Below, one piece after another: positions 35,071 through 46,991 of a stretch of DNA of 64,000 nt (position 1 is its first letter; each line of letters starts with the position of its first letter). The notes beneath the pieces are model-generated. The model made no database searches and was not told where the DNA came from. It worked only from the letters and a program-made list of their open reading frames with translations. Location of the stretch: the NCBI RefSeq assembly GCF_005877005.1, contig NZ_SSNH01000002.1, positions 124,001 to 188,000 of the forward strand, read 5' to 3'. This stretch comes from Sinomonas susongensis. GTDB lineage: Bacteria; Actinomycetota; Actinomycetes; Actinomycetales; Micrococcaceae. The position numbers and the translations under genes are program-made.

Positions 35071-35878
35071 TCCGCGTGTCAGCATCCACCCCGATTCGTC
35101 GGTGCTGCTCGCGGCCATCGCTGCCCGACTCATCACGAAACTCGTCGACACCCAGGATCGCTACGGCGATGCCACGATCGTCCTGACGGGCGGCACGATG
35201 GGAATCGGCACCCTCCGCGCGGTCGCCGAGTCTCCGGCGTGCCGGGCTGTGGACTGGTCCAAGGTCAACGTGTGGTGGGGCGACGAGCGCTTCGTTGCCG
35301 CGGATTCTCCCGACCGGAACGTCGTCCAGGCGCGCGAGGCGCTGCTGGACCAGCTCCCGCTCGATCCGGCGCGCGTGCACATCCCCGGAGACTCGGACCA
35401 CTTCAGGACGCCCGACGACGCCGCACAGGACTACGCGCAGCAGCTCGCTGAGGCAGCGGCCCGGGAACACGAGGCGGACCTGTCCGACGACCGCCCGGAT
35501 GCGCCCGGACTCCTTCCCCGCTTCGACGTCCTCCTGCTGGGCGTCGGCCCCGACGCGCACGTCGCGTCGCTCTTCCCCGAGATGGCGGGCATCCGGGAGA
35601 CGAAGCTCCCCGTGGTCGGCGTGACCAATTCGCCGAAGCCCCCGCCGGAGCGGATCTCCCTGACACTCCCCGCGATCAAGTCGGCCGGCGAAGTCTGGAT
35701 GCTCGTGGCGGGCGAGGACAAGGCAGGTGCGGTCGGTCTCGCCCTTGCCGGCGCGGGACCCGTGCAGGTGCCGGCGGCAGGCGCGCGAGGGCGCAGCCGC
35801 ACCCTGTGGCTCATCGATGCCGACGCCGCCGCGCAGGTGCCCGAGAACCTCCTCCGCAAGGAGCCGGCCTCCGCCTAG
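35060..35878 (+). CDS. pgl: 6-phosphogluconolactonase
   Basis: A 272-residue NagB-fold hydrolase opening the lactone made by G6PD. Motifs are VLTGGTMGIGTLRAV, VNVWWGDERFV (about 70-80), FDVLLLGVGPDAHVASLFP and the C-terminal WMLVAGEDKAGAV. GTG at 35060 lies inside opcA. It closes the zwf-opcA-pgl set; the next step (gnd) is not in this window. A strong terminator follows after 31 bases. Confidence 0.94.
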   Translation: MSADPRVSIHPDSSVLLAAIAARLITKLVDTQDRYGDATIVLTGGTMGIGTLRAVAESPACRAVDWSKVNVWWGDERFVAADSPDRNVVQAREALLDQLPLDPARVHIPGDSDHFRTPDDAAQDYAQQLAEAAAREHEADLSDDRPDAPGLLPRFDVLLLGVGPDAHVASLFPEMAGIRETKLPVVGVTNSPKPPPERISLTLPAIKSAGEVWMLVAGEDKAGAVGLALAGAGPVQVPAAGARGRSRTLWLIDADAAAQVPENLLRKEPASA

Positions 35879-35909
35879 GCCGCGACCGCCGTCGTCCCCT
35901 CGAAGACGA

Positions 35910-35949
35910 GGAAGGGGCGGGAACAGCGTCTGCTGTTCCCGCCCCTTCC
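35910..35949. terminator. bidirectional terminator between pgl and secG
   Basis: GGAAGGGGCGGGAACAGC (35910-35927), loop GTCT, and a perfect 18-base partner (35932-35949). It lies in the 88 bases between convergent pgl and secG. Confidence 0.88.
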
Positions 35950-35966
35950 GCGTTGCAGGGCAATTG

Positions 35967-36224
35967 TCAGGAGGTCGGGGTCCCTGAGAAGCGCATGATG
36001 AGTCCGAGCGCGACGATCACGACGCCCCACGTGATGCCCAGGATGATGGTGAAGCGATTGAGGTTCCGCTCAGCGACACCGGACGAGGAGAGGCCCGAAG
36101 ACATCCCGCCCCCGAACATGTCCGACAGTCCGCCGCCACGGCCCTTGTGCATCAGGATGAGCAGGGTCAGCAGCAGGCTCGTGATGCCGAGCACGATCTG
36201 CAGGATGATCTGGAGTACTTGCAC
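35967..36224 (-). CDS. secG: preprotein translocase subunit SecG
   Basis: An 85-residue membrane subunit of the SecYEG channel. Two transmembrane segments (about 3-25 and 57-78) flank the conserved loop LMHKGRGGGLSDMFGGG. GTG at 36224 has GAGG upstream. It is the last gene after gap-pgk-tpiA, the order commonly found in actinobacteria, 35 bases after tpiA. Confidence 0.93.
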   Translation of the reverse strand: MQVLQIILQIVLGITSLLLTLLILMHKGRGGGLSDMFGGGMSSGLSSSGVAERNLNRFTIILGITWGVVIVALGLIMRFSGTPTS

Positions 36225-36259
36225 CGTTGTGCCTCGTGGCCTTCCTCGAGTGGTGGAAA

Positions 36260-37072
36260 CTACGCGCCCGCGTGGCTCTCGAACCTGACAATGCTAGCAA
36301 ACTCGGCCGGGTCGAGGCTCGCGCCGCCCACGAGGACGCCGTCGACGTCCGGCTGGCCGAGGATCGCAGCCGCGTTGGCCGCCTTGACCGAGCCTCCGTA
36401 GAGGAGGCGGGCACCGCGGGCCGCTTCGCCGCCGAAGATCGAGGCCAGCTCGGCGCGGATAGCGGCGCACATCTCCTGGGCGTCCTCGGGACCTGCGACC
36501 TCGCCGGTCCCGATGGCCCACACGGGCTCGTATGCTACGACGAGGTTCGACGCCTGCTCGACCGTCAGGCCCTCGACGTCGGCGCGCAGCTGCGCGAGAG
36601 TGTGCTCGACGTGCTGGCCCGCCTGCCGGATCTCGAGGCCCTCACCCACGCACAGGACGGGCACGAGGCCGTGGCGGTAGGCCGCCTTCGTCTTGGCGTT
36701 GAGCTCCTCGTCGGTCTCGCCGTGCAGGGTACGCCGCTCGCTGTGGCCGACCAGGGCGTAGGTGCAGCCGAGCTTCGCAAGGAAGGCCCCGCTGATGTCC
36801 CCGGTGTAGGCGCCCGCATCGAACGGCGAGAGGTCCTGGCCGCCGTAGACGATCTTGAGGTCATCCCCCTGAATGAGGGTCTGGACTCCCCGGAGGTCCG
36901 TGAACGGCGGGAAGATGGCCACCTCGACGCGGCCGAAGTCGTGGCGCTTGTCCTCGAGGGTCCAGGCCAGCTTCTGGAGGAGGGTGATCGCCTGGACGTG
37001 GTCCATGTTCATCTTCCAGTTGCCGGCGATGAGCGGAATGCGGTCGAACGAGCCGTTCGAGGAAGTGGTCAC
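36260..37072 (-). CDS. tpiA: triosephosphate isomerase
   Basis: A 270-residue TIM-barrel glycolytic enzyme. Catalytic residues are visible: Lys20 in GNWKMN, His110 in VGHSERR and Glu182 in [11 protein letters not shown], with loop 6 intact. [10 protein letters not shown] binds the phosphate. A GTG start at 37072 gives [18 protein letters not shown]. It lies 86 bases after pgk in the gap-pgk-tpiA-secG series. Confidence 0.95.
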   Translation of the reverse strand: MTTSSNGSFDRIPLIAGNWKMNMDHVQAITLLQKLAWTLEDKRHDFGRVEVAIFPPFTDLRGVQTLIQGDDLKIVYGGQDLSPFDAGAYTGDISGAFLAKLGCTYALVGHSERRTLHGETDEELNAKTKAAYRHGLVPVLCVGEGLEIRQAGQHVEHTLAQLRADVEGLTVEQASNLVVAYEPVWAIGTGEVAGPEDAQEMCAAIRAELASIFGGEAARGARLLYGGSVKAANAAAILGQPDVDGVLVGGASLDPAEFASIVRFESHAGA

Positions 37073-37158
37073 GGTGTCTCCTGTGGGTGGTCCTGCAAGC
37101 GAACAGAGCGCCAGGCGCGCCGCCCAGAGGGCCAGCGCGCCCGGCGCAGGTTGGGACT

Positions 37159-38394
37159 CTAGGCGCCGAGGGCGGTGAGGCCCGGCAGCTCCTTGCCCTC
37201 AAGGTATTCGAGGCTTGCGCCGCCGCCGGTCGAGATGTGCCCGAACTGCGAGTCTGCGAAGCCGAGGGTGCGCACAGCCGCGGCGGAATCGCCGCCGCCG
37301 ACGACGGTGAGCGCGCCCGTCTCCGTTGCATCGGCGAGGGCCTGCGCGACGGCCTTCGTGCCCGCCGCGAATGCGGGGAACTCGAAGACGCCCATGGGCC
37401 CGTTCCAGAACACCGTCCGGGCGTCTGCGATCTCCTTTGCGAACGCCTGCGCCGTCTCGGGACCGATGTCCAGGCCGATGCCGGCTTCGCCGAACGCCGT
37501 CTCCTCGATGGCGTCCGCCGCGGCGACCTCGTGCTCGGCGTCTGCCGCGAACTTCGAGGCGACCACGACGTCGGTCGGCAGCACGAACTCGGTGCCCGCC
37601 GCCGCCGCCCGCTCGAGGTACGCGTGGACCGTGGGGATCTGGTCTCGCTCGAGCAGGCTGGAGCCGACCTTGTGCCCCTGGGCCGCGAGGAACGTGAACA
37701 GCATCCCGCCGCCGACCAGGAGGCGGTCAGCCTTGCCGATGAGGTTGTCGATCACGGCAAGCTTGTCGGACACCTTCGAGCCGCCGAGGACGACCACATA
37801 GGGCCTCTCGGCCCCGTCCGTGAGCCGCTTGAGCACTTCGACCTCGGCGCGCACGAGCTCGCCGAGATAGGCAGGCAGGATGGACGCGATGTCGTAGACG
37901 CTCGCGTGCTTGCGGTGCACGGCGCCGAAGGCATCGTCGACGTAGGCGCCCGACTCGCCCGTGAGCGCCGCGAGGTCGCGCGCGAACTCCTCGCGCTCGG
38001 CGTCGATCTTGCTCGTCTCACGGGCGTCGAAGCGCACGTTCTCGAGCACGAGGACCTCGCCGTCGGCGAGGCCGGCGGAGAGCTCCTGGGCGCTCGGGCC
38101 GACGACGTCCGACGCGAGCCGCACCGGGAACGAGGCAAGCTCGGCCAGGCGGTCGACGGCGGGACGCAGCGAGTACTTCTCTTCCGGCATCCCCTTGGGG
38201 CGGCCGAGATGGGCCAGGACAATGACCCTTGCGCCGGCCTCGGCCAGCTTGGAGATGACGGGAAGGGACGCGCGGACGCGGCCGTCGTCGGTCACGGTGG
38301 AACCGTCGAGCGGCACGTTCAGGTCCGACCGGACCAGAACGTGCCGCCCACGGACACCATCGGCGAGCAGCTCGTCGAGAGTGTGTGCAGTCAT
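37159..38394 (-). CDS. pgk: phosphoglycerate kinase
   Basis: A 411-residue glycolytic kinase making ATP from 1,3-bisphosphoglycerate. It has the N-terminal [38 protein letters not shown], the hinge [19 protein letters not shown] and the nucleotide part WNGPMGVFE with [12 protein letters not shown] at 38394 is 40 bases after the gap stop. Operon with gap and tpiA. Confidence 0.95.
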   Translation of the reverse strand: MTAHTLDELLADGVRGRHVLVRSDLNVPLDGSTVTDDGRVRASLPVISKLAEAGARVIVLAHLGRPKGMPEEKYSLRPAVDRLAELASFPVRLASDVVGPSAQELSAGLADGEVLVLENVRFDARETSKIDAEREEFARDLAALTGESGAYVDDAFGAVHRKHASVYDIASILPAYLGELVRAEVEVLKRLTDGAERPYVVVLGGSKVSDKLAVIDNLIGKADRLLVGGGMLFTFLAAQGHKVGSSLLERDQIPTVHAYLERAAAAGTEFVLPTDVVVASKFAADAEHEVAAADAIEETAFGEAGIGLDIGPETAQAFAKEIADARTVFWNGPMGVFEFPAFAAGTKAVAQALADATETGALTVVGGGDSAAAVRTLGFADSQFGHISTGGGASLEYLEGKELPGLTALGA

Positions 38395-38434
38395 GGACTC
38401 AGGCTATCCGAGTTCCGAGAACGTTACGGCGCTC

Positions 38435-39477
<1,043 letters not shown>

Positions 39478-39541
39478 CACCTAGGTGACTGCTCGGACTG
39501 TCTGAACGGTCTCGCACATCATTGGGCAGAGAATTTGCACA

Positions 39542-39652
39542 AGGAAAGGCCTGCAGCCCGAGTCTCCATTGTCATGGCTGAAAGGCTGGTGGCCTTTCCG
39601 CACCCCATCCTACGGAAAAAGGGCCCGTCCGTGAACAGACAGGCCCTCTTTC
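39542..39652 (-). terminator. terminator hairpins downstream of sodA
   Basis: Reading the minus strand, AGGGCC-TGTC (about 39637-39647) pairs with GGAC-GGGCCCT (about 39619-39630) and is followed by TTTTT (39616-39620), an intrinsic terminator for sodA. A second inverted repeat GGAAAGGCC/GGCCTTTCC (39542-39550, 39591-39599) lies further down. The remaining gap up to gap shows nothing else clear. Confidence 0.65.
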
Positions 39653-39731
39653 CGGGGATCGCGGGTGAATTCCCCGCAATGTGACAGAAATCTCAGCTCA
39701 GAGAGACCTCTTCAGCCACGGGCCCTCGGTC

Positions 39732-40355
39732 TCAGACCGGGGTGACGAGTGCCTTGGCACCCGAACGGGCGGCGTCGAAGCGCTGCGCGACATCCGCCCA
39801 GTTGACGATGTTCCAGAACGCCTTGACGTAGTCGGCCTTGACGTTAACGTAGTCGAGGTAGAACGCGTGCTCCCACATGTCCAGCATGAGCAGCGGGATC
39901 GTGCCGACAGGGATGTTGCCCTGCTGGTCGTAGAGCTGCTCGATGACGACGTTCCCGCCGAGGGGCTCGTACGCGAGGATCGCCCAGCCGGATCCCTGGA
40001 GGCTCGTCGCGGCGGCGCTGAAGTGTGCGACGAACTTGTCGAAGGAACCGAACGCCTCGTCGATCGCCGCGGCGAGCTCGCCCTCCGGGCGGTCGCCGCC
40101 CTCGGGCGAGAGGTTCTTCCAGAAGATCGAGTGGTTGGTGTGGCCGCCGAGATGGAAGGCCAGGTCCTTGCTGAGGCGGGTGACATCGGCGAAGTTGCCG
40201 GATTCGCGGGCCTCCGCAAGCTTCTCGAGCGCAGTGTTCGCGCCGGCCACGTAGGTTGCGTGGTGCTTGTCGTGGTGGAGTTCCATGATCCGCGCCGAGA
40301 TATGGGGCTCGAGGGCCGCGTAGTCATAAGGAAGCTCTGGCAGTACGTAGGTCAC
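39732..40355 (-). CDS. sodA: superoxide dismutase, Mn/Fe family
   Basis: A 207-residue cytosolic superoxide dismutase. Metal ligands are visible in [20 protein letters not shown] and [19 protein letters not shown]. Gly in [11 protein letters not shown] and Gln in DQQGNIP favour manganese, but metal choice is not certain from sequence. GTG at 40355 behind GGAGGA is the start, giving [17 protein letters not shown]. The longer frame upstream is not coding. A TAGGAT box at 40420-40425 (minus) may be its -10. It is a separate unit between whiA and gap. Confidence 0.93.
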   Translation of the reverse strand: MTYVLPELPYDYAALEPHISARIMELHHDKHHATYVAGANTALEKLAEARESGNFADVTRLSKDLAFHLGGHTNHSIFWKNLSPEGGDRPEGELAAAIDEAFGSFDKFVAHFSAAATSLQGSGWAILAYEPLGGNVVIEQLYDQQGNIPVGTIPLLMLDMWEHAFYLDYVNVKADYVKAFWNIVNWADVAQRFDAARSGAKALVTPV

Positions 40356-40484
40356 AACATCCTCCATCGGTCGGTTTCCCGCCGCACAGTGCATCGCGCG
40401 GCGAGCTGGTGACGGCTCCATCCTATGCAGATGGCCCGATCGTCTGCAGATTGCCAGCTCACATTGCGGAATGCCCTACGGCGG

Positions 40485-41465
40485 TCAGCCGTCGAGCATC
40501 TCCGGGGTGACATTCGCGTCAGTGCCCGGAATGCCGGTTTCCACCGCCTTCTTGTCCGCCATCGCGAGGAGACGGCGGATCCGGCCCGCGATGGCGTCCT
40601 TCGTCAGGGGCGGGTCGGCGAGGCGGCCGAGCTCGTCGAGGCTCGCCTGCTTGTGCGCCACGCGCAGCTCGCCCGCGTAGCGGAGGTGGTCCGGGACGTC
40701 GTCGCCGAGGATCTCGAGCGCCCGTTCGACCCGGGCGCCCGCGGCAACGGCGGCCTGCGCCGAGCGGCGCAGATTCGCGTCGTCGAAATTCGCGAGCCGA
40801 TTCGCGGTGGCGCGCACTTCCTTGCGCATCCGGCGCTCCTCCCACGCCATGAGGGCGTCGTGCGCCCCCATCCGCGTCAGGAGAGCCGCGATCGTGTCGC
40901 CGTCGCGCACGACGACGCGGTCCACCCCGCGCACTTCGCGCGCCTTCGCCGCGATGCCGAGACGCCGCGCGGCGCCGACGAGCGCAAGGGCGGCCTCCGG
41001 GCCCGGGCACGTGACCTCGAGGGACGAGGAGCGGCCGGGCTCGGTGAGCGAGCCATGGGCGAGGAATGCACCGCGCCAGACGGCCTCCGCGTCGGCGGCA
41101 GAGCCATTCACGACCGCCGAGGGCAGTCCACGCACGGGACGGCCGCGGTTGTCCAGGAGCCCGGTCTGCCGCGCAAGCGCCTCGCCCTCCCGGACGACGC
41201 GGATCACGTAGCGGCTCCCGCGCCGCAGGCCGCCGCCCGACACCACGATGATCTCGGCCGTGTGCCCGTAGACCTCCGCGATCGCGGTCTTGAGCCGGCG
41301 GGCAGTCGAAGCGAGGTCGACCTCGGCTTCGATGACGATGCGGCCCGAGATGATGTGGAGGCCGCCCGCGAACCGCAGCATCGCCGAGACCTCGGCCTTG
41401 CGCTCGGACGACTTCTTCACTGCAAGGTGCGAGAGCTCTTCCTTGACGCTCTGGGTCAGAGCCAT
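40485..41465 (-). CDS. whiA: sporulation/cell-division regulator WhiA
   Basis: A 326-residue DNA-binding protein. The N-terminal degenerate LAGLIDADG homing-endonuclease fold (about 20-210, including [10 protein letters not shown] and [10 protein letters not shown]) is followed by a C-terminal helix-turn-helix ([26 protein letters not shown]). It controls cell division in actinobacteria even where no spores form. ATG at 41465 follows GGAAGG. It ends the rapZ-yvcK-whiA operon; a 73-base gap separates it from yvcK. Confidence 0.95.
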   Translation of the reverse strand: MALTQSVKEELSHLAVKKSSERKAEVSAMLRFAGGLHIISGRIVIEAEVDLASTARRLKTAIAEVYGHTAEIIVVSGGGLRRGSRYVIRVVREGEALARQTGLLDNRGRPVRGLPSAVVNGSAADAEAVWRGAFLAHGSLTEPGRSSSLEVTCPGPEAALALVGAARRLGIAAKAREVRGVDRVVVRDGDTIAALLTRMGAHDALMAWEERRMRKEVRATANRLANFDDANLRRSAQAAVAAGARVERALEILGDDVPDHLRYAGELRVAHKQASLDELGRLADPPLTKDAIAGRIRRLLAMADKKAVETGIPGTDANVTPEMLDG

Positions 41466-41538
41466 GCCGCCGCCTTCCCGCGCTGTCCCGCCGCAGATTG
41501 CGATGCCATGCCCATGCTCCTCATTCCTCGTCCGGGCG

Positions 41539-42552
41539 TCATGCGGCGCCACCGGAGAACACCTCGTGATAGGCCGCCGCAAGGCGGAGCGGATCGTGCA
41601 CCGCCCGGTGGCCCGAAGCTCCCACTCTACCGAAGTGGACCTCCGCGCCGAGCTCCGCGGCCGCCCGCTCGAACTCGGCCGGATCCCCAATCGACCCGGC
41701 CTGCGCGATGACGGCGTCGAGCGTGAATTCCGGGGCGGCGCGCTGGAGGACGCGCAGGTGGTCCGCACCGGACATCCCGCTCGTCTCCTTCGTGTCCGTC
41801 GTGAGGTTCATCGCGAGGCATCGCCGCGCGGGAGTGTCCGAGAGGGCCTGCCGGAGTTCCGGCAGCAGGAGATGGGGCAGCACCGAGGTGTACCAGGAGC
41901 CGGGGCCGAGCACCACCCAGTCGGCGAACTCGATGGCACTGAGCGCCTCCGGGCACGCGGGAGCGTCCTCGGGCAGGAGCCGGACGCCCTCGAGCCGCCC
42001 TGCGATCGCGCACGCGGCCTGGCCGCGGATGAGCTCCCCTGGGCTTCCGTCCGGAGAGGCGACCGTCCCCTCGATCATGAGCGGGATCTGCGACATGGGC
42101 AGCACCTGGCCGCGGGCGCCGAGCAGCGCGCCGGCCCAGCGCAGCCCGTCGACCACGTCGCCGAGGAGCTCGCAGAGCGTCATGATGAGCAGATTCCCCA
42201 TCGCATGGTTCTCGAGCCCGCTGGTCCCCGCGGGTGACTTGAAGCGATGCTGCATGACGTCGCGCCAGGTCCTCCCCCAGTCTGTGTCGTCGCACAGCGC
42301 CGCAAGAGCCATCCGCAGGTCTCCCGGGGGGATGACGCCGAAGTCCTTGCGGAGGCGTCCGGAGGACCCGCCGTCGTCCGCGACGGTCACGACCGCCGTG
42401 AGGTCCGCCGTGAGGAGGCGCAGCGCGGAGAGGGAGGCCGAGAGGCCATGACCGCCGCCCAGGGCCACGACGGACGGTCCCTTGGGCACTCCCCCGGAGG
42501 TGCCCGCTCCGGGCGGAATGAGGGGAAGCTGCCCCGTGAACATGCTCATCAC
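41539..42552 (-). CDS. yvcK: gluconeogenesis factor YvcK/CofD-like protein
   Basis: A 337-residue cytosolic protein of the YvcK group, important for cell shape and growth on gluconeogenic carbon sources in bacteria. Motifs are [18 protein letters not shown] (about 28-45), [13 protein letters not shown] and [10 protein letters not shown], forming the UDP-sugar-binding CofD-like fold. The start is GTG at 42552 (GTGA overlap with rapZ) or ATG at 42549; both couple it to rapZ. Confidence 0.92.
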   Translation of the reverse strand: MMSMFTGQLPLIPPGAGTSGGVPKGPSVVALGGGHGLSASLSALRLLTADLTAVVTVADDGGSSGRLRKDFGVIPPGDLRMALAALCDDTDWGRTWRDVMQHRFKSPAGTSGLENHAMGNLLIMTLCELLGDVVDGLRWAGALLGARGQVLPMSQIPLMIEGTVASPDGSPGELIRGQAACAIAGRLEGVRLLPEDAPACPEALSAIEFADWVVLGPGSWYTSVLPHLLLPELRQALSDTPARRCLAMNLTTDTKETSGMSGADHLRVLQRAAPEFTLDAVIAQAGSIGDPAEFERAAAELGAEVHFGRVGASGHRAVHDPLRLAAAYHEVFSGGAA

Positions 42553-43472
42553 TCGCGCCCGAGGTCCCGGTGCGAGGTCGTCACCGTGACGCGGGGCTGC
42601 TGCGAGAGCCTCTTGGCGAGCTCCTCGACGATCGCGACCGAGCGGTGCTTGCCCCCCGTGCAGCCCACGGCAATGGTCGCGTAGTGCTTGTTCTCCTTGC
42701 GGTATCCGGTGAGGACAGGCTCGAGTGCGTGGACATAGCGCGTCACGAACTCTTCGGCCCCGTTCGCGACGAGGACGTAGTCCCGGACGTCGGGATCAAG
42801 CCCCGTGTGCGGCCTCAGCTGAGGGATCCAGTGCGGATTCGGCAGGAAGCGGACGTCGGCGACGTAGTTCGCGTCGGCCGGCAGCCCGTACTTGAATCCG
42901 AAGCTCATGACGTTGATCCGCAGCGTCACCGGACCCTTCTCGGAGAAGAGCTCCGTGATCGCGGTCGCGAGGCCGTGGACGTTGTAGTCCGAGGTGTCGA
43001 GCACAAGAGTGGACTGCTCGCGGAGCTCGGCGAGGATCTGGCGCTCCGCCGTGATCCCGTCGAGGATGCGGCCGCCGCCCTGGAGGGGGTGGGGGCGCCG
43101 CCCCTGCTCGAAGCGGCGGATCAGGACGTCGTCGGTCGCGTCGAGGAAGAGCACCCGGTAGTCGACGCCGCGGGAGTCGAGGGCGTGGAGCGCCTCGCGG
43201 ATGTCGGCGAACAGCGCCTTGCTGCGGACGTCCATGACGACGGCCAGCTTCGGGATGCGGTCTGACGCGTGGGAGACGAGTTCGGACAGCGTCCCCAGCA
43301 GCTGGGGCGGCAGATTCTCGACGACGTACCAGCCGTGGTCCTCGAGCGCGTTCGCGGCAGTGCTCCGCCCAGCACCTGACATGCCGGTGACGATGAGCAG
43401 CTCGGCGCCTTGGGGCTTCACGGGGGTCAGCTCAGTGGGCTCGTGCGGGTCCGCCGCGCTGGTCTGGGTCAT
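42549..43472 (-). CDS. rapZ: RNase adapter RapZ / YvcJ-type nucleotide-binding protein
   Basis: A 307-residue P-loop protein. The Walker A-like motif is GMSGAGRST (30-38), with Arg where most P-loops have Lys, as usual in actinobacteria. [28 protein letters not shown] and the C-terminal [20 protein letters not shown] are conserved. In enterobacteria it guides small-RNA decay; in actinobacteria the task is less clear. ATG at 43472 has TAGGCT exactly six bases upstream, so it may have a leaderless mRNA in addition to read-through from uvrC. Confidence 0.92.
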   Translation of the reverse strand: MTQTSAADPHEPTELTPVKPQGAELLIVTGMSGAGRSTAANALEDHGWYVVENLPPQLLGTLSELVSHASDRIPKLAVVMDVRSKALFADIREALHALDSRGVDYRVLFLDATDDVLIRRFEQGRRPHPLQGGGRILDGITAERQILAELREQSTLVLDTSDYNVHGLATAITELFSEKGPVTLRINVMSFGFKYGLPADANYVADVRFLPNPHWIPQLRPHTGLDPDVRDYVLVANGAEEFVTRYVHALEPVLTGYRKENKHYATIAVGCTGGKHRSVAIVEELAKRLSQQPRVTVTTSHRDLGRE

Positions 43473-43478
43473 GGGGCC

Positions 43479-43484
43479 AGCCTA
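43479..43484 (-). promoter_or_regulatory. leaderless promoter of rapZ-yvcK-whiA
   Basis: TAGGCT, six bases (GGCCCC), ATG at 43472. It lies in the 13-base gap after the uvrC stop, which gives the downstream operon its own start. Confidence 0.55.
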
Positions 43485-43485
43485 G

Positions 43486-45426
43486 CTAAGACTCCAGGAT
43501 TTCGCCGGTGGCATAGTTCACTGCCGGCGCCGTCTCCTCTGCCTCGGACCCGTGGAAGGCCGCGTAGACAGAGGCCGCGAGGGACGGTCCGACGCCTGCA
43601 ACCCCCGCGAGGTCGTCGGGCGTCGCGGCCCGCAGCTTCTTGACCGAGCCGAAGTGGCTCAGCAGGGCCTTCTTGCGCGCCGGGCCGAGGCCGGGGACGT
43701 CGTCGAGCAGCGACGCCGTCATGGCCTTGCCGCGCTTCTGCCGGTGGAAGGTGATGGCGAAGCGGTGCGCCTCGTCGCGGATGCGCTGCAGGAGGTAGAG
43801 CCCCTGCGAGGCGCGCGGGAGGATCACCGGGAAGTCCCCTTCCGGGAGCCACACCTCCTCGAGCCGCTTGGCGAGGCCGACGACGCGGATCTCGTCCTCG
43901 CCGATCCCCAGTTCGGCGAGGGCCTTCATGGCAGCTGCGACCTGCGGCTGGCCGCCGTCCACGACGACGAGGTTCGGCGGGTAGGCGAACTTGCTGTTCC
44001 GGTCGCGCTCCTCGATCGGAAGCTCCTTCTCGGCGAGGTAGCTCCGGAAGCGGCGGGTCAGGACGTCGTGCATCGCGGTCGTGTCGTCGCGGGCCGCGTC
44101 GCCCGTGACCGAGAACTTGCGGTATTCGGACTTCTTCACCAGCCCGTCCTCGACGACAACCATCGAGCCGACGACGTTCGTGCCCTGGACGTGCGAGATG
44201 TCGAAGCTCTCGATGCGCAGCGGGGGCTCGGGGAGCTCGAGTGCCTCCTGCAGCTCTTGGAGGGCGAGGGAGCGCGTCGTGATGTCGCCCGCCCTCCGGA
44301 CTTTGTGGAGCTTGAGCGCCTGCACCGCGTTCTCGTGCACCGTCTTGGCGAGTGCGGCCTTGTCCCCCCGCCGCGGCACGCGCAGATCCACCTTCGCGCC
44401 ACGGAGGCCCGAGAGCCAGACCGTGAGCTGCTCGGCGTCGTCGGGCAGGACGGGAACGAGCACTTCCCTCGGGATCCTCGCATCCGTTTCGGCCTGCGCG
44501 CCGTAAACCTGCTGGAGGAGGTGCTCGACAAGCGCCGCGCCGGTCGTCTCCTCGACCTTCTCCACGACCCACCCGCGCTGGCCCCGGATCCGGCCCCCGC
44601 GGACGTGGAAGACCTGGACGGCCGCCTCGAGCTCGTCCTCCTCGACGGCGAAGACGTCTGCGTCGGTGTCCTCCGAAAGCACGACGGCGTTCCGCTCGAA
44701 GACCTTGCGCATCGCGACGATGTCATCGCGGAGCGAGGCGGCCGTCTCATAGTCCAGCTCCGCGACCGCCGCGGCCATCCTCTTCTCGAGCTGGGAGATG
44801 AAGCGCTTGGCCTCCCCTCCCATGAACGCGCAGAAGTCCTCGGCCAGTAGCCGGTGCTCCTCGGCGCTCACCCGGCCCACACAGGGCGCGGAGCACTTGT
44901 CGATGTAGCCCAGGAGGCACGGGCGCCCGCTCTGCTCGGCGCGCTTGAACACGCCCGCACTGCAGCTTCGGACCGGGAAGACCTTGAGCAGGGTGTCCAT
45001 CGTCTCGCGGATCGCGCCCGCCGTGTATGGCCCGAAGTAGCGGGTGCCCTTGCGCCGGTCGCCCCGCATGACCTGAACGCGCGGGTACTTCTCGCCCATC
45101 GTCACAGCCAGATACGGATAGGTCTTGTCATCGCGGAACGCGAGGTTGTACCGGGGAGCGAATTCCTTGATCCAGGTGTATTCGAGCTGGAGGGCCTCGA
45201 GCTCGCTTCCGACGACCGTCCACTCCACGCTCGCGGCGGCGTGCACCATGGCGTAGGTCTTGGGCAGAAGCGTCGCCGGGTTTGCGAAGTACGAGGTCAG
45301 CCGCTGCCGGAGGTTCTTCGCCTTGCCGACGTAGATGACCCGGCCGTGGGGATCCCGGAAGCGGTAGACGCCTGGATCGTTCGGAATCTCACCGGTCTTC
45401 GGCCGGTAGCTAGCTGGATCTGCCAC
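43486..45426 (-). CDS. uvrC: excinuclease ABC subunit C
   Basis: A 646-residue nuclease making both incisions in nucleotide excision repair. Domains: GIY-YIG at about 17-95 ([26 protein letters not shown]), UVR motif at about 208-242 ([26 protein letters not shown]), the RNase H-like domain with [14 protein letters not shown], and helix-hairpin-helix repeats at the end ([32 protein letters not shown]). Length is typical. GTG at 45426 is preceded by TAGAAT with six bases between. That spacer also contains GGAG, too close for normal use. Confidence 0.95.
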   Translation of the reverse strand: MADPASYRPKTGEIPNDPGVYRFRDPHGRVIYVGKAKNLRQRLTSYFANPATLLPKTYAMVHAAASVEWTVVGSELEALQLEYTWIKEFAPRYNLAFRDDKTYPYLAVTMGEKYPRVQVMRGDRRKGTRYFGPYTAGAIRETMDTLLKVFPVRSCSAGVFKRAEQSGRPCLLGYIDKCSAPCVGRVSAEEHRLLAEDFCAFMGGEAKRFISQLEKRMAAAVAELDYETAASLRDDIVAMRKVFERNAVVLSEDTDADVFAVEEDELEAAVQVFHVRGGRIRGQRGWVVEKVEETTGAALVEHLLQQVYGAQAETDARIPREVLVPVLPDDAEQLTVWLSGLRGAKVDLRVPRRGDKAALAKTVHENAVQALKLHKVRRAGDITTRSLALQELQEALELPEPPLRIESFDISHVQGTNVVGSMVVVEDGLVKKSEYRKFSVTGDAARDDTTAMHDVLTRRFRSYLAEKELPIEERDRNSKFAYPPNLVVVDGGQPQVAAAMKALAELGIGEDEIRVVGLAKRLEEVWLPEGDFPVILPRASQGLYLLQRIRDEAHRFAITFHRQKRGKAMTASLLDDVPGLGPARKKALLSHFGSVKKLRAATPDDLAGVAGVGPSLAASVYAAFHGSEAEETAPAVNYATGEILES

Positions 45427-45432
45427 TGCTCC

Positions 45433-45438
45433 ATTCTA
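45433..45438 (-). promoter_or_regulatory. leaderless promoter of uvrC
   Basis: TAGAAT, six bases (GGAGCA), GTG at 45426. It lies in the 32-base gap after plsC. Confidence 0.6.
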
Positions 45439-45458
45439 GTGAGAGCGGGCGGGAGGGC

Positions 45459-46130
45459 TTACTTCTCCGCGGGGGGCTTGTTGTACCCGGCCGCGCGCGG
45501 CTGGCCGCTCAGGGCGGCGATGGCGTCCATGATCCGGTCCGTCGCCTCGCGGCGCACGGGAAGCGAGTGGTCGGGTCCGAGCTTGTCGAAGTAAAGGGGT
45601 TCGCCGACCCGCATGCTGAAGTGCTGGGGCCGGACCGCATTCGTCCCGGCCGGCTGGAGGCGGTCGGTGTCCGCGAGCCCGACGGGGACGACGGGTGCGC
45701 CCGTAGTGAGCGTCAGCCAGCCGACGCCCGTGCGGCCGCGGTACAGGAGGCCGTCGCGGGAGCGCGTCCCCTCAGGGTAGATCCCCACCCCTTCCCCGCG
45801 TTCGAGGACGTCGAGAAGCGTCTTGAGCGCGGCCACGCTCGCGGCCTGCTCGCCGCGCTCGACCGGGATCGAGCCCACGCCTTCGAAGAAGGACTTCATG
45901 ATCCTGCCCTTGATGCCCTTGCCCGTGAAGTACTCAGCCTTCGCGAAGAAGCCCACCGTCCTGGGCATGAGCGCCTGGATGATGACCGAATCCAGGAAGG
46001 AAAGGTGGTTCGAGGCCACGATGAACGGCCCTTCGTCGGGCACGTTCTCGAATCCGGTGAGGGTCGGCCGGCACAGCGTGGCGATGAGGGCCCGGATGCC
46101 CGTGCGCGTGGCCTGGTACATCAGCGGCAC
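45459..46130 (-). CDS. plsC: 1-acyl-sn-glycerol-3-phosphate acyltransferase family protein
   Basis: A 223-residue membrane-associated acyltransferase making phosphatidic acid or a related lipid. The catalytic His-x4-Asp is in ASNHLSFLDS (about 40-46), and the phosphate-binding motif is YPEGTRSRDG; PVERG and GAPVVPVGL are also typical. GTG at 46130 overlaps the HAD gene by ten bases, so the two are cotranslated. Specificity cannot be read from sequence. Confidence 0.88.
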   Translation of the reverse strand: MPLMYQATRTGIRALIATLCRPTLTGFENVPDEGPFIVASNHLSFLDSVIIQALMPRTVGFFAKAEYFTGKGIKGRIMKSFFEGVGSIPVERGEQAASVAALKTLLDVLERGEGVGIYPEGTRSRDGLLYRGRTGVGWLTLTTGAPVVPVGLADTDRLQPAGTNAVRPQHFSMRVGEPLYFDKLGPDHSLPVRREATDRIMDAIAALSGQPRAAGYNKPPAEK

Positions 46131-46861
46131 TGGCTGGCCTCCGCCTCGATCGGTCCGGCGTGAGCGGCGGATGCGGAGGGCGCTTCCAGCGGGATGAGCC
46201 GCTCGACGGCGTCGCCCGCCTCGCCCGCATCGGCTGCGTAGGCCGCCAGGTTCTGCGCCTCGAGCTCGCCCGGCTCGGCGAAGCCCCAGGCTACGCCGAT
46301 GCAGGCAATCCCGTTGCCCGCGGCACCGGCGGCGTCATGCCGGCGGTCCCCGATCATGACGGCGCGGTCGCGTGAGGCGTGGTTCACCTCGAGGGCCGCG
46401 GCGACAATGCTCACCTTGCCGTCCGGGAGCGGTGGGAGCGTCTCGTCGTCGGACGCTCCGTGGATGCTGTGGAAATAGGCGTCGAGCCCCTGCAGCCTGA
46501 GGAGCTTCTTCGCAAGCCCCTCGGGCTTCTGCGTCGCGACAGCGAGGTGGTATCCGTCTGAACGGAGCCTGGCCAGGAGCTCGGGGATCCCCGGATACGG
46601 CCGGCTCTGTGCCATGCCCTCGGAAATGTAGCGCTCCCGGTAGGACCGGACGACGAGGGGCATCGTGCTCTCCGGCACGGCCGCGAAGCGGCGCAGCGAT
46701 TCGATGAGCGGCGGCCCGACCATCGCGTCGAGGGAGGACTGCTCCGGGACCGGAAGGCCGTGGGCCTCGAGGGCCGCGGCGATCCCGCCCGTGATGCTCC
46801 CGGCAGGGTCGACGAGGGTGCCATCCAGATCGAAGATCACGAGGGCCGGCGCGTCAGTCAC
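46121..46861 (-). CDS. HAD-superfamily phosphatase (phosphoglycolate phosphatase-like)
   Basis: A 246-residue HAD hydrolase. The nucleophile motif is IFDLDGTLVDP (about 9-19), the cap region is helical, motif II is VATQKP, and motif IV is MIGDRRHDAAGAAGNG. It resembles Gph/PpaX-type enzymes that remove phosphate from small metabolites; the substrate is unknown. GTG at 46861 (TDAPALVIFDLDGT) with GGGAG upstream is preferred to the longer frame. It is coupled to plsC downstream. Confidence 0.85.
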   Translation of the reverse strand: MTDAPALVIFDLDGTLVDPAGSITGGIAAALEAHGLPVPEQSSLDAMVGPPLIESLRRFAAVPESTMPLVVRSYRERYISEGMAQSRPYPGIPELLARLRSDGYHLAVATQKPEGLAKKLLRLQGLDAYFHSIHGASDDETLPPLPDGKVSIVAAALEVNHASRDRAVMIGDRRHDAAGAAGNGIACIGVAWGFAEPGELEAQNLAAYAADAGEAGDAVERLIPLEAPSASAAHAGPIEAEASQCR

Positions 46862-46991
46862 CGGGCAAGTCTCCCATACGGGAGTCAGTAGCCGAAACTC
46901 GTATACCGGCCGGGGAATATTCGCCACGTCCAAGCTCTACGGCCCATGCCGAGAGATTCATGGCAAGGCCGCCAGGGTCAGGCGGGGGCCG